Shown here: in pieces, positions 15,132 through 22,604 of the stretch
How the letters are laid out: each line of letters begins with the position of its first letter
Numbering within the stretch: the first letter of the stretch is position 1
Assembly (NCBI GenBank): GCA_947589005.1
Contig: CANPZO010000007.1
Span: forward strand, 20,132-84,131
Length of the DNA stretch: 64,000 nt
Origin: an uncultured Clostridia bacterium
GTDB taxonomy: Bacteria > Bacillota > Clostridia > UMGS1883
Direction of reading: 5' to 3'
Position numbers and translations under genes: made by a program
Notes under the pieces: generated by a model
Database searches by the model: none
Told to the model about the DNA's origin: nothing
Seen by the model: the letters and a program-made list of their open reading frames with translations, nothing else

Positions 15132-16571
15132 TTACTTTATTTTTGAGAGAAGCAGCTCTTTTATTTTTTTGTCTTTTTCGCAGAAATTTTTGGCCTTGGG
15201 CGACAGCAGGGTCACGCCGTTTTCAAGGGGAATGAGCTTAAGTCCCAGACTTGAAACGGGCGTGTCCGCGTCTTTGCCCAGCAGCGCCTTCGCCGCCGCG
15301 GAGGGGAGGTACAGCTCGCCGTCCCTTTCGAATGGAGCCGGTAAGGTTTGTAGCCCGCCCGCGCAGCAGTAATAGCTTTCACAGCCCGCCTTGACCGCCC
15401 ATTTGCCCCACATATGGCGGCGGAGCGAAGCCTCGTTGGCGGGGGTGCCGCCCACGTAACGGGCCGCCTCGCACATGGCCAGCAGAAAGGCTCCCACGCC
15501 GAAGTTGACGGTGCAGTCGTAAGGCGTGGCCTGAGTTGCGTTAGAGCCTATGGGCTGGACGTGGCCCACCTTGCCGTCGGGGTGAAGGGCAATACCGGAC
15601 AGGTAGCTCAAGGCCCTTTCCGCCGCGGGGAGATAGGTCGCCTCGTCGAGAAGGCCGTAGTTTATGCCCCAGAACAGGCCGTAGGTCAAAAATCCGGTGC
15701 CGCTGGTCTCGTAGCCCTGGGGATTTTCCTCGCTGAGGGGATAGTCCGCCAGCATGGACTGGGTCCAAAAGCCGTTGCCCTCGGGGTCGGTTTTTTGACA
15801 GGCGATTATGGCCGGGGCCATTTCCATATATGTGCGCTTAAAGTAGCCGTAGTGCTCGTAGTCTTCGGGCATTTCGGCCAGTACCTTCGCCAGTCCCGCA
15901 AATACCCAGCCGTTCCCCCTGGCCCAGAAATTCTTGAACCCGTTTATCTCGCTGCCGACATAGCTGCCGTCCCGGTAGAACAGATGGCTGAATTCTCCGC
16001 CCACCGGCTCGGGCATACCGTCCTCGCCGTCGTACATCAGTTCCTTGGCAAATTTGAAAAAGCGGTACAGGGCGTCCAGATATTTTTTATCTCCGAAGGT
16101 GCGGTAAAGCTTAATATATACCGGCATAACCATGTACAAGGCGTCCGCCCACCACCAGTAGCCGTTTTCGCCCGTGGAAAGCTGATAGTCGCAGACGTAT
16201 TTGGCCCTTTCGATTTTTTCGGGGCGGGGGTCAAGGGCGTACAGGTCCAGATAAGTCTGGAAGCAGGTCTGCCAGTCTCCGAAAAGTACGGCCTTGGAAT
16301 TCGGATCCTGACTGTATTTGAAGGTCCACTCCTCCGGCGGGGCCTGGGTGGGATGGCCCCACCAGCCGTTATTTTCGGCCCAAGCCTCGGAATACCTCCG
16401 GTAAGCCTCGTCCTCAAGCGTAAAATACGCCTCCATGTTTCCGGTGTGATAGGCCGCCGTATCCCAGAAGGGCACGGGAACCCCGTTGGTCTCCTGAGCC
16501 GGGCCCACGTTCCTTTGCCAGCAGCCGTTGGCGCGGCGTATATTTTCAACGATTTCGTCATATTTCAGCAT
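15132..16571 (-). CDS. Glycoside hydrolase family 105-like enzyme (unsaturated glucuronyl/rhamnogalacturonyl hydrolase)
   Basis: A 479-residue protein. The start is ATG at 16571 (minus), preceded by AAGGGAG at 8-base spacing; a frame opening 7 codons earlier has no such site. There is no signal peptide, so it acts in the cytoplasm. The (alpha/alpha)6-barrel motifs of GH88/GH105 are visible: GENGYWWWADALYMVMPVY near residue 135, with the Trp-Ala-Asp where these enzymes keep a catalytic Asp; NFWARGNGWVFAGLA near 220; and GYETSGTGFLTYGLFWG near 290. GH105 enzymes remove the unsaturated uronic acid left by polysaccharide lyases, for example from rhamnogalacturonan. A C-terminal 90-residue part looks like a small beta-domain. 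No lyase or transporter is adjacent. Confidence 0.82.
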   Translation of the reverse strand: MLKYDEIVENIRRANGCWQRNVGPAQETNGVPVPFWDTAAYHTGNMEAYFTLEDEAYRRYSEAWAENNGWWGHPTQAPPEEWTFKYSQDPNSKAVLFGDWQTCFQTYLDLYALDPRPEKIERAKYVCDYQLSTGENGYWWWADALYMVMPVYIKLYRTFGDKKYLDALYRFFKFAKELMYDGEDGMPEPVGGEFSHLFYRDGSYVGSEINGFKNFWARGNGWVFAGLAKVLAEMPEDYEHYGYFKRTYMEMAPAIIACQKTDPEGNGFWTQSMLADYPLSEENPQGYETSGTGFLTYGLFWGINYGLLDEATYLPAAERALSYLSGIALHPDGKVGHVQPIGSNATQATPYDCTVNFGVGAFLLAMCEAARYVGGTPANEASLRRHMWGKWAVKAGCESYYCCAGGLQTLPAPFERDGELYLPSAAAKALLGKDADTPVSSLGLKLIPLENGVTLLSPKAKNFCEKDKKIKELLLSKIK

Positions 16572-16663
16572 CAAATCGCTCCCTTCCCACAATATTCTAA
16601 ATTTATTATATCAATATCACTCAACGATTGTCAAGACGTAAGGAAAAATAATTTGCGAGACTG

Positions 16664-16692
16664 TTGATTTTTACGGCAAAATGTGTTAAAAT
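16664..16692 (+). promoter_or_regulatory. Sigma-A-type promoter for the larB remnant-larC operon
   Basis: TTGATT (16664-16669), 17 bases, TAAAAT (16687-16692). Then comes AAAAGGGG, a ribosome binding site 7-8 bases before ATG 16725 of the larB remnant. Confidence 0.65.
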
Positions 16693-16724
16693 ACAATAAG
16701 AAATTGTGGAAAAGGGGCAATATT

Positions 16725-16830
16725 ATGGAGCGGAAGGAATTGCGCGCCCTGCGCCAGGGGCGTTAGCGTGGTCAACATCGACAGCGGCTGCGGCGCGGGC
16801 TATCCGGCTAACATGATAAACCGTATATGA
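16725..16830 (+). pseudogene. larB: larB remnant: both ends kept, middle deleted
   Basis: ATG 16725 with a good ribosome binding site opens a frame reading MERKELRALRQGR and stops at TAG 16764. One frame over, bases 16759-16830 read GVS followed by VVNIDSGCGAGYPANMINR and a final Ile before TGA 16828-16830. LarB proteins (AIR-carboxylase-like pyridinium dicarboxylate enzymes of nickel-pincer cofactor synthesis, about 250 residues) begin with a similar M..KEL..LL helix, contain an HRALRQGFPE motif and end with a GVxVVNIDNGFGAGYxAxxINR motif. So the first and last residues survive and over 200 codons are missing. The remnant keeps its promoter, and its stop overlaps the next ATG, so it may now act only as a leader for the downstream genes. 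Confidence 0.75.
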
Positions 16831-17561
16831 CAATGAAAAGATATTATATTTTAGACGACATCAGGGGCCTTGCCGTAATAAGCATGGTCCTTTATCACCT
16901 GACATGGGACATTGTCTATCTGGCGGGGGTAAAACTGAGCTGGTATGAGGCGCTCCCCGGACGGCTTTGGCAGCGGAGCATCTGCCTTACCTTTATCCTG
17001 CTTTCGGGCTTTTGCTGGTCCCTGGGACGGCGCCATGGATTAAGGGGGCTGACGGTGTTTCTGGGCGGCCTGGCGGTTACGGCTGCGACCGCCTCGTTTA
17101 TGCCGGAAAACGTGATAGTTTTCGGCATACTGACCCTGCTGGGCAGCTGTATGCTGCTTATGATACCGCTTGAAAAGCTTGCGCGCCGGGTGCCGGCGCC
17201 GGCGGGACTTGTGGTGAGCGCGGCGCTTTTCGCCCTTTTGAGCGAGGCCGAAAACGGAACGGCGGCGTTCGGGCTTGTCAGGCTGCCCGCCGCGCTGTAC
17301 AGGGACTGGTTCACGGCCTACCTGGGCTTCCCGCAGGAGGGGTTTTTCAGTGCGGATTATTACCCGCTTATCCCGTGGATTTTCCTTTTCACGGCGGGTT
17401 ATTTTCTGTATAGAATATTTGAGCGGCACGGCTGGCTGCGCCCGCTGGAGCGTCGGGGACTCCCTCCGCTGGAATGGACGGGCCGCCATGCCTTTGAGAT
17501 ATATCTGATACACCAACCTGTTTTAGCTCTATTTTTTTACATTGGAGGTTATTTAAAATGA
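16827..17561 (+). CDS. DUF1624 / HGSNAT-like membrane acyltransferase
   Basis: A 244-residue membrane protein with about seven helices. Residues 1-45 contain the family signature RYYILDDIRGLAVISMVLYHL, in which the Arg and the His lie at the membrane face of acyltransferase-3-like and HGSNAT proteins. The end (WTGRHAFEIYLIHQPVLALFFYIGGYL) is equally typical. The family is thought to move acyl groups across the membrane onto sugars; the substrate here is unknown. ATG 16827 overlaps the larB-remnant stop; ATG 16833 is an alternative. Neither has a visible Shine-Dalgarno, so translation probably depends on ribosomes ending at the larB remnant. Its TGA overlaps the larC ATG. Confidence 0.75.
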   Translation: MTMKRYYILDDIRGLAVISMVLYHLTWDIVYLAGVKLSWYEALPGRLWQRSICLTFILLSGFCWSLGRRHGLRGLTVFLGGLAVTAATASFMPENVIVFGILTLLGSCMLLMIPLEKLARRVPAPAGLVVSAALFALLSEAENGTAAFGLVRLPAALYRDWFTAYLGFPQEGFFSADYYPLIPWIFLFTAGYFLYRIFERHGWLRPLERRGLPPLEWTGRHAFEIYLIHQPVLALFFYIGGYLK

Positions 17562-18775
17562 AAAAGCTTTACCTTGACTGCGGCATGGGCGCGGCGGGAG
17601 ATATGCTCACCGCCGCTCTGCTTGAGCTCCACCCTGACCCCGACGGCTTTGTGGAGCGGTTGAACGGCATCGGCATATCCGGGGTGGAGATCAGGCGTAA
17701 TACCCTCACCCGCTGCGGAATTCGCGGCGCCGGTATGAGCGTCCTTGTGAACGGCGTGGAGGAGGACGAAATTCATGAGCACGGCCATGACCATGAGCAT
17801 GACCACGAGCATGAGCACGAGCATCATCATCACCACCGTCACACCGGTATGGACGAAATAAACAAAATAATAGACGGTTTAAAGGTCTCGGATAAGGTGA
17901 AGTCCGACATAAGGGCGGTCTACGGCCTTATCGCCGCCGCCGAGAGCGAGGCCCACGGTCGCCCCGTGGAGGAGATACACTTCCACGAGGTGGGTTCCAT
18001 GGACGCGATCGCCGACATCGCCGCCGTGAGTATGCTCATTGAGGAGCTGGCCCCTGATCGGGTCGAGGCTTCGCCGGTTCATGTGGGCAGCGGCATGGTT
18101 CGGTGCGCCCACGGGATTTTGCCCGTGCCCGCGCCGGCCACGGCTCACATACTTCGGGGCGTGCCGACCTATGGCGGCGAGGTCAGGGGAGAGCTTTGCA
18201 CCCCAACCGGAGCGGCACTGCTCAGGCATTTTGCCGACGGGTTTGCCGCCTCGTCAGCCATAAGCGCGGAGAAAATCGGCTACGGCTTCGGCAAGCGGCA
18301 GTTTTTCGCCTCCGACGGCACGGAAATTTTATCCGCAGTCAGGGCAATGCTTGGTGAGGACGGCGCTCGGGACGAGGTGGTTATCCTGTCCTGCAACATA
18401 GACGATATGACCGGCGAGGAGCTCGGCTTTGCCGCCGAGCGGCTCATGGCCGCGGGAGCCAGGGACGTTTTTACCGCGCCGGTTTATATGAAAAAGGGCC
18501 GCCCCGGTGTGCTGCTGACCGTCATTTGCGACAGCGGGACAAAGGATGTCCTTGTCCGGCAGATATTCAGGCACACCGCCACCGTGGGCATCCGCGAGCA
18601 GACCGCCCGCCGTTATATCCTTGACCGCACGGTGGAGGTGCGCCGCACGCCCGACGGCGACGTCAGGGTGAAGAAGTCAACCGGCTACGGAGTGAGGCGT
18701 GAAAAGCCCGAGTTCGAGGACCTGAAGCGAATTGCCCTCGAAAAGGATAAATCAATTGGTGAAATAGACGTGTAA
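17558..18775 (+). CDS. larC: Nickel-pincer cofactor biosynthesis protein LarC
   Basis: A 405-residue protein that inserts nickel into the pyridinium-based pincer nucleotide used by lactate racemase and related enzymes, in a CTP-dependent step. The N-terminus KKLYLDCGMGAAGDMLTAAL is the family hallmark. Residues 70-95 are a His/Glu/Asp-rich stretch with some 14 histidines, a likely nickel reservoir. HFHEVGSMDAIADI and PTPTGAALL-like segments (residues 145-225) and CNIDDMTGEELGFA near residue 280 match LarC. In Lactobacillus plantarum larC is split and joined by a programmed frameshift; here it is one uninterrupted frame. It overlaps the acyltransferase gene by four bases. No larA or larE is in the window, and larB upstream is a remnant. 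Confidence 0.9.
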   Translation: MKKLYLDCGMGAAGDMLTAALLELHPDPDGFVERLNGIGISGVEIRRNTLTRCGIRGAGMSVLVNGVEEDEIHEHGHDHEHDHEHEHEHHHHHRHTGMDEINKIIDGLKVSDKVKSDIRAVYGLIAAAESEAHGRPVEEIHFHEVGSMDAIADIAAVSMLIEELAPDRVEASPVHVGSGMVRCAHGILPVPAPATAHILRGVPTYGGEVRGELCTPTGAALLRHFADGFAASSAISAEKIGYGFGKRQFFASDGTEILSAVRAMLGEDGARDEVVILSCNIDDMTGEELGFAAERLMAAGARDVFTAPVYMKKGRPGVLLTVICDSGTKDVLVRQIFRHTATVGIREQTARRYILDRTVEVRRTPDGDVRVKKSTGYGVRREKPEFEDLKRIALEKDKSIGEIDV

Positions 18776-19398
18776 GGGGGCTGTAAAAAAATGGCGCAGA
18801 CCGGCGTCGTCACAAGCTCGGTATCGCATATTTCGATTAAAAAATCGAAATACGGCTTACCTCGCTGTGACTCCTTTTCCCCACAAAATCGGCTTCGCCG
18901 TTTTGCGGGGACCCCATTTTGGCAGGAAGCCTTTATTTAAGGCAAATGTGAGCGTTATATAATTGTTCGGCAAAAATAAAGTAATTAATGAAGAAAATTC
19001 GCCCTTACGAGCGAATTTTCTCATTTTATGCCCTTGAACTACGAACGAAAATCACCCTCGGCGGCGTCGGGGCAAAGCCAGTCTCCGTTCCGACATTTCC
19101 TGCGGAAAAGTCGTCGCTCGAAGGCTTGCCCCTCCTTTTTCGCAAAAGGTCACGTTCGCGTCGCCTGCTTCGGGCCTAAAACGGCCCTCGCGACGGCTTT
19201 GGCTCACTACCAACCTTTTGCGAGATGTGCTGGCAGTGCAACCCACACAAACAACGAAGTTGTTTGTGTGGAAGAGGAGGAGCAACTGAGCGAGCCAAAC
19301 GTTGATTTTTGAAAAAAGTCAACGCGAGCGAAGCGATGTTTGCGACGACGACGTTCTGCACGATTTTTTTTGACAGCCCCGTGCCTCCAGATTACATA
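18776..19398 (-). repeat. Dispersed repeat copy E3, about 620 bp, inverted termini
   Basis: It begins at the larC stop codon with GGGGGCTGTAAAAAAATGG and ends, inverted, with GGGGCTGTCAAAAAAAATCG (19380 downwards). Just outside lies CCTCCAGATTACAT, also present inverted at copy E4. The first 100 bases are the reverse complement of the right module of copy E2, and bases 19310-19380 that of its left module. The interior holds perfect hairpins: CCACACAAACAAC/GTTGTTTGTGTGG (13 bp), GAAAATTCGC/GCGAATTTTC (10 bp) and a CGGC-TTC-GCCG hairpin. Short frames inside (for example 18988-19179) show no protein-like pattern. There is no transposase. Confidence 0.8.
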
Positions 19399-19420
19399 GT
19401 GAGTTCTTTTACAACCCCAC

Positions 19421-19975
19421 TTATATACCTTTCACTATAACGGCCGAAATCGGCACGTCGCCGGTACGGTTATAAAACCGCGTCAGCAGCACGGTGTACC
19501 TGCTCGGGTCCAGTCCGGCCAGATATTCTAACAGAACGTCGCGCTCCTCACAGCCGTTGACGCCTCCGTAGTAAATGGACAGGGAAATCTTCCCGCCGTC
19601 TTTAAGCAGCCCCAGCCCCGCCTCGATTGCCGCGACGGTGCTGTCCGGACGGGTGAAAACGGCGTGGTCTCCGCCGGGGAGCCAGCCCAGGTTGAACACG
19701 ATAAGGTCCACCGTCCCCGGACGGGCGTATTCGGCCATATTGGCGTGGCTGTCGAGAATGACCGTGCCGTTTTCAAGCCCCCGCTCCGCCAGCCTGCGCC
19801 GGGTGTTTTCCACGGCCCGGGGCTGAATGTCAAAGGCTATGACACGGCCCTCCGGCCCGACCAGCCCGCATAAGGCGGCGGTATCGTGACCGTTGCCGGC
19901 GGTGGCGTCTATGCACAGGCCGCCCGCCGGCACGGACTCACGGAAGAGCTTTTCATTGAGAGAAAGAGTGTTCAT
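19421..19975 (-). CDS. mnmM: tRNA 5-aminomethyl-2-thiouridine methyltransferase MnmM (YtqB family)
   Basis: A 184-residue class I SAM-dependent methyltransferase. Motif I reads CIDATAGNGHDTAALCGLVG (residues 22-41), motif II VIAFDIQPRAVENTRRRL, and VDLIVFNLGWLPGGDH near residue 90 is the catalytic-site motif of this family (old name rRNA methylase-like, YtqB). YtqB from B. subtilis and Staphylococcus aureus has been assigned as MnmM, which completes the mnm5s2U wobble modification in Gram-positives lacking the MnmC methyltransferase. Its ATG follows the leuA TAA with no gap, so the two genes form an operon under the T-box. Confidence 0.85.
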   Translation of the reverse strand: MNTLSLNEKLFRESVPAGGLCIDATAGNGHDTAALCGLVGPEGRVIAFDIQPRAVENTRRRLAERGLENGTVILDSHANMAEYARPGTVDLIVFNLGWLPGGDHAVFTRPDSTVAAIEAGLGLLKDGGKISLSIYYGGVNGCEERDVLLEYLAGLDPSRYTVLLTRFYNRTGDVPISAVIVKGI

Positions 19976-21643
19976 TTACTTCGCGGCCTTTTCAAGCCTG
20001 TTAATAGCACTGATGAGGGCGTAAACGGAGGAGGTCATGATGTCGGTGTTCCTGCCCGCGCCCCAGGAGGAGGTCTTGCCGTCGCTTATCTCTATGTAGG
20101 AGATGGCCCGGCTCTTGCTGCCCTTTTCAAGAGCGTGCTCCTTGTAGGTGGAAACGGAAAATCCGGGGTGGAACCTGTCGCACAGGGCGTTGCACACCGC
20201 GTCCAGACGGCCGTTGCCGTGACCGGCAAGCACAAGGGTCTCGCCGTTCATCTCAATCGTCACCTCGGCCTCGATGCCGTTGCGCTGAACATAATGGCAC
20301 TCCAAAAGCTTCATGGGCTCGGACACGTTGATAAAGTCGTCCATGAAAATGTTAAGCACCTCTTCGGGAGACAGCTCCTTGTGCAGATGGTCGGAAACGG
20401 ACTTGACCGCGTAGCCGAACACCTCTCTCATCTTCGGGGGCAAATCGTAGCCGAACTGCTTTTCCATCAAATAGCCTATGCCGCCCTTTCCGCTCTGACT
20501 GTTGATGCGTATAACGTCGCTTTCGTACTCGCGTCCCACGTCGTGGGGGTCGATGGGCAGATAGGGTACCGACCAGGTGTCCAGATGCTTTTCCTCCCGC
20601 CAGTTCATGCCCTTTGCAATGGCGTCCTGATGGGAGCCGCTGAAGGCAGCGAACACCAGCCGGCCGGCGTAAGGTGTCCGTTCGCCGACGGTCATACCGG
20701 TAAGGCGCTCGTAGGCGGCGACTATGAAGGGCAGATTTTCCAGATTGAGCCCTGGGTCTACCCCGTGGCTGAACATATTCAGGGCCAGGGTAACTATGTC
20801 CACGTTGCCGGTGCGCTCGCCGTTGCCGAAGAGGGTGCCCTCGATGCGGTCGCCGCCGGCCAACAGGCCCAGCTCGCTGTCCGCAACGCCGCAGCCCCGG
20901 TCATTGTGGGGGTGCAGGGACAGCACTATGCTGTCGCGGCGGTTCATATGGTCGCTCATGTACTCTATCTGACTGGCGTAAACGTGGGGGAGAGACATCT
21001 CCACGGTGACGGGCAGATTGATGATTACCTTGCGGTCGGGGGTAGGCTCCCACACGTCGATAACGGCGTTGCAGACCTCGAGGGCGTACTCGGGCTCGGT
21101 GCCGGTGAAGCTTTCGGGGGAGTACTCAAAGCGGAAATCCCCCTCCATTTCGGCGGCTATATCCTTCAGCAGCTTGGCGCCGGAAACGGCGATTTCGGTT
21201 ATCTCGTCCTTGCTGCGCTTGAATACCTGCTCCCGCTGAGCCACGCTGGTGGAGTTGTAAAGGTGGACGATGACAGGGGTCTTGCAGCCCTTAAGGGACT
21301 CGAAGGTCTTTCTGATGATGTGCTCTCTCGACTGGGTCAGCACCTGAATGGTCACGTCCTCGGGAATGAGGTTTTTCTCGATAAGCGTGCGGACAAATTC
21401 GTACTCCGTTTCGCTGGCGGCGGGGAAGCCCACCTCGATTTCCTTAAAGCCCACCTCGACCAGAAGCTGGAAAAACTCCAGCTTTTCCTCAAGGCTCATG
21501 GGCACAACAAGGGCCTGGTTGCCGTCGCGCAAGTCCACGCTGCACCATATGGGCGCGTGGTCGATGTACTCCTTTTTCGCCCATTTCAATTCGTTGACAG
21601 GAGGCATAAAGTAGCCCCTTTGATACTTCCGGTAATTTTTCAT
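19976..21643 (-). CDS. leuA: 2-Isopropylmalate synthase LeuA
   Basis: A 555-residue enzyme that condenses acetyl-CoA with 2-oxoisovalerate in the first committed step of leucine synthesis. The start is ATG at 21643 (minus), with AAAGGAG 8-9 bases upstream. The HMGL-like catalytic domain starts with APIWCSVDLRDGNQAL (residue 32 on), whose Asp and Arg bind metal and substrate. LSLHPHNDRGCGVADSELG near residue 235 holds the metal-binding His pair, and LFGNGERTGNVDI follows. The C-terminal third is the regulatory LeuA-dimer domain (AVCNALCDRFHPGF, SSWGAGRNTDIMTSS) that normally gives leucine feedback inhibition. It is of the long actinobacterial-like form. Expression is set by an upstream leucine T-box. 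Confidence 0.92.
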   Translation of the reverse strand: MKNYRKYQRGYFMPPVNELKWAKKEYIDHAPIWCSVDLRDGNQALVVPMSLEEKLEFFQLLVEVGFKEIEVGFPAASETEYEFVRTLIEKNLIPEDVTIQVLTQSREHIIRKTFESLKGCKTPVIVHLYNSTSVAQREQVFKRSKDEITEIAVSGAKLLKDIAAEMEGDFRFEYSPESFTGTEPEYALEVCNAVIDVWEPTPDRKVIINLPVTVEMSLPHVYASQIEYMSDHMNRRDSIVLSLHPHNDRGCGVADSELGLLAGGDRIEGTLFGNGERTGNVDIVTLALNMFSHGVDPGLNLENLPFIVAAYERLTGMTVGERTPYAGRLVFAAFSGSHQDAIAKGMNWREEKHLDTWSVPYLPIDPHDVGREYESDVIRINSQSGKGGIGYLMEKQFGYDLPPKMREVFGYAVKSVSDHLHKELSPEEVLNIFMDDFINVSEPMKLLECHYVQRNGIEAEVTIEMNGETLVLAGHGNGRLDAVCNALCDRFHPGFSVSTYKEHALEKGSKSRAISYIEISDGKTSSWGAGRNTDIMTSSVYALISAINRLEKAAK

Positions 21644-21669
21644 AACCGTCGCTCCTTTCAAAAATGATT

Positions 21670-21942
21670 TCACAAATAAAGGCTCCGTCTCAACATAGAG
21701 ACGAAGCCGACTGCTCCGCGGTACCACTCTATTTCGCCCAAAGGCGCGCTTTACGGATACTTACATATCCTGCCGCTGTAACGGTCGGCCTCCGTCTTGA
21801 CCTATGACCCGGCGAGCCGGGGTTAAGCAAGCGACTCCAAGGCGAGTTCGGACCTTTTCCGCCGCCGGCTCACACCGCCCGCCGGCTCTCTGAAGGCTTC
21901 CCTGGTCTTACTACTCCTTTTCACAGTCTTTGATTTATTTGT
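21670..21942 (-). promoter_or_regulatory. T-box riboswitch, leucine-type (CUC specifier)
   Basis: On the minus strand the leader contains the T-box core TGGTACCGCGG (complement of 21716-21726). The terminator has arms GGCTTCGTCTC and GAGACGGAGCC (complement of 21681-21708) followed by T-rich DNA. The stem I segment has AGTAGTAAGACC near its base and a specifier-loop context GAA-CTC-GCC. The specifier CTC (complement of 21844-21846) is a leucine codon, matching leuA. Uncharged leucyl-tRNA would pair with the leader and stabilise the antiterminator, so the operon is read when leucine is scarce. Confidence 0.92.
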
Positions 21943-21948
21943 GATACC

Positions 21949-21976
21949 ATTATAACACGGAAATTAAAAAATGCAA
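21949..21976 (-). promoter_or_regulatory. Sigma-A-type promoter of leuA-mnmM
   Basis: On the minus strand TTGCAT (complement of 21971-21976), 16 bases, TATAAT (complement of 21949-21954). Transcription should start near 21942, at the 5' end of the T-box. It is divergent from the ctsR promoter, with about 50 A/T-rich bases between them. Confidence 0.8.
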
Positions 21977-22026
21977 GAGTTTTTTTGAAAATTTTCAAAT
22001 TTTTCAAAAAAATTTTTAAAAAACAC

Positions 22027-22055
22027 TTGACAAATGAAAAAAGCTGTGCTATACT
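22027..22055 (+). promoter_or_regulatory. Sigma-A promoter of ctsR-mcsA-clpC
   Basis: TTGACA (22027-22032), 17 bases, TATACT (22050-22055). Start near 22062, overlapped by the CtsR operator. Confidence 0.85.
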
Positions 22056-22065
22056 CATATCGAAA

Positions 22066-22088
22066 GGTCAAAGAAAGTCAAAGTCAAA
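22066..22088 (+). promoter_or_regulatory. CtsR operator
   Basis: GGTCAAA (22066-22072), 3 bases, AGTCAAA (22076-22082) is an exact fit to the CtsR heptad direct repeat RGTCAAA-N3-RGTCAAA. A third heptad AGTCAAA (22082-22088) overlaps the second by one base. Lying at the transcription start, bound CtsR would block RNA polymerase, giving autoregulation of the heat-shock operon. Confidence 0.9.
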
Positions 22089-22129
22089 ATCAAACCTTTT
22101 GTAAATTACGGGAAAGGACTGGTAGGAAA

Positions 22130-22579
22130 ATGAAGAGCAGTATGTCGGATATGATCGAGCAGATGCTTATCGAGCTCTTGGCCGAGGGTGACGGCATAGC
22201 TCAGATACAGCGCAACATTCTGGCCGATCAGCTGAATTGTGTACCCAGCCAGATAAACTACGTTATCCATACCCGTTTCACGCCTGAGAGGGGCTATATG
22301 ATAGAGAGCAGGCGGGGCGGCGGCGGAAGCGTAAAAATCTCCCGCGTTACACCCAGCGGCAGCTACCTGATGCACGTGCTCAACTCCGTGGGCGGCAGCC
22401 TGGATTATGACACGGCAAGGATTTTCACCCAAAATCTCCTGGACTATGAATTTATCTCACCCCGGGAGGCAAAACTTATTTTGGGCGCCCTCAGAGACAG
22501 CGCCCTCCCCGTGCAGAGCACGGTCAAAAATACGCTGAGGGCCAGCATATTTAAGAATATGCTGCTGGCGCTGCAATAA
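22130..22579 (+). CDS. ctsR: Heat-shock repressor CtsR
   Basis: A 149-residue repressor of class III heat-shock genes. ATG 22130 is chosen because the family begins with a helix like SDMIEQMLIELL; the longer upstream frame runs through the operator. The N-terminal winged helix-turn-helix (residues 20-75: AQIQRNILADQLNCVPSQINYVI) ends in the RGGGGS wing (residues 64-69). Glycines in this loop act as the heat sensor in characterised CtsR proteins. The C-terminal dimer domain (LDYDTARIFTQNLLDYEFISPREA) is complete. In Bacillus the protein is inactivated by McsB or released on heating; with mcsB absent here, intrinsic heat sensing or McsA-ClpC would have to suffice. Confidence 0.92.
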   Translation: MKSSMSDMIEQMLIELLAEGDGIAQIQRNILADQLNCVPSQINYVIHTRFTPERGYMIESRRGGGGSVKISRVTPSGSYLMHVLNSVGGSLDYDTARIFTQNLLDYEFISPREAKLILGALRDSALPVQSTVKNTLRASIFKNMLLALQ

Positions 22580-22604
22580 ATTATATTATATGGAGGTAAT
22601 AACT

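Noticed and set aside
17770..17845. Short tandem repeat GAGCATGACCA
   Set aside because: It is the codon pattern of the His/Glu/Asp-rich nickel-binding stretch of LarC, in frame, not a CRISPR or minisatellite with a separate role.
17558..18775. Programmed frameshift in larC as in Lactobacillus
   Set aside because: The frame is uninterrupted over 405 codons.
18900..19320. Short open frames inside repeat copy E3
   Set aside because: They fall across hairpins and shared repeat modules, have no ribosome binding sites and no protein-like pattern.
19886..21667. Plus-strand frame of about 590 codons opposite leuA
   Set aside because: It is the shadow of leuA, whose motifs and T-box leader fix the minus strand as coding.
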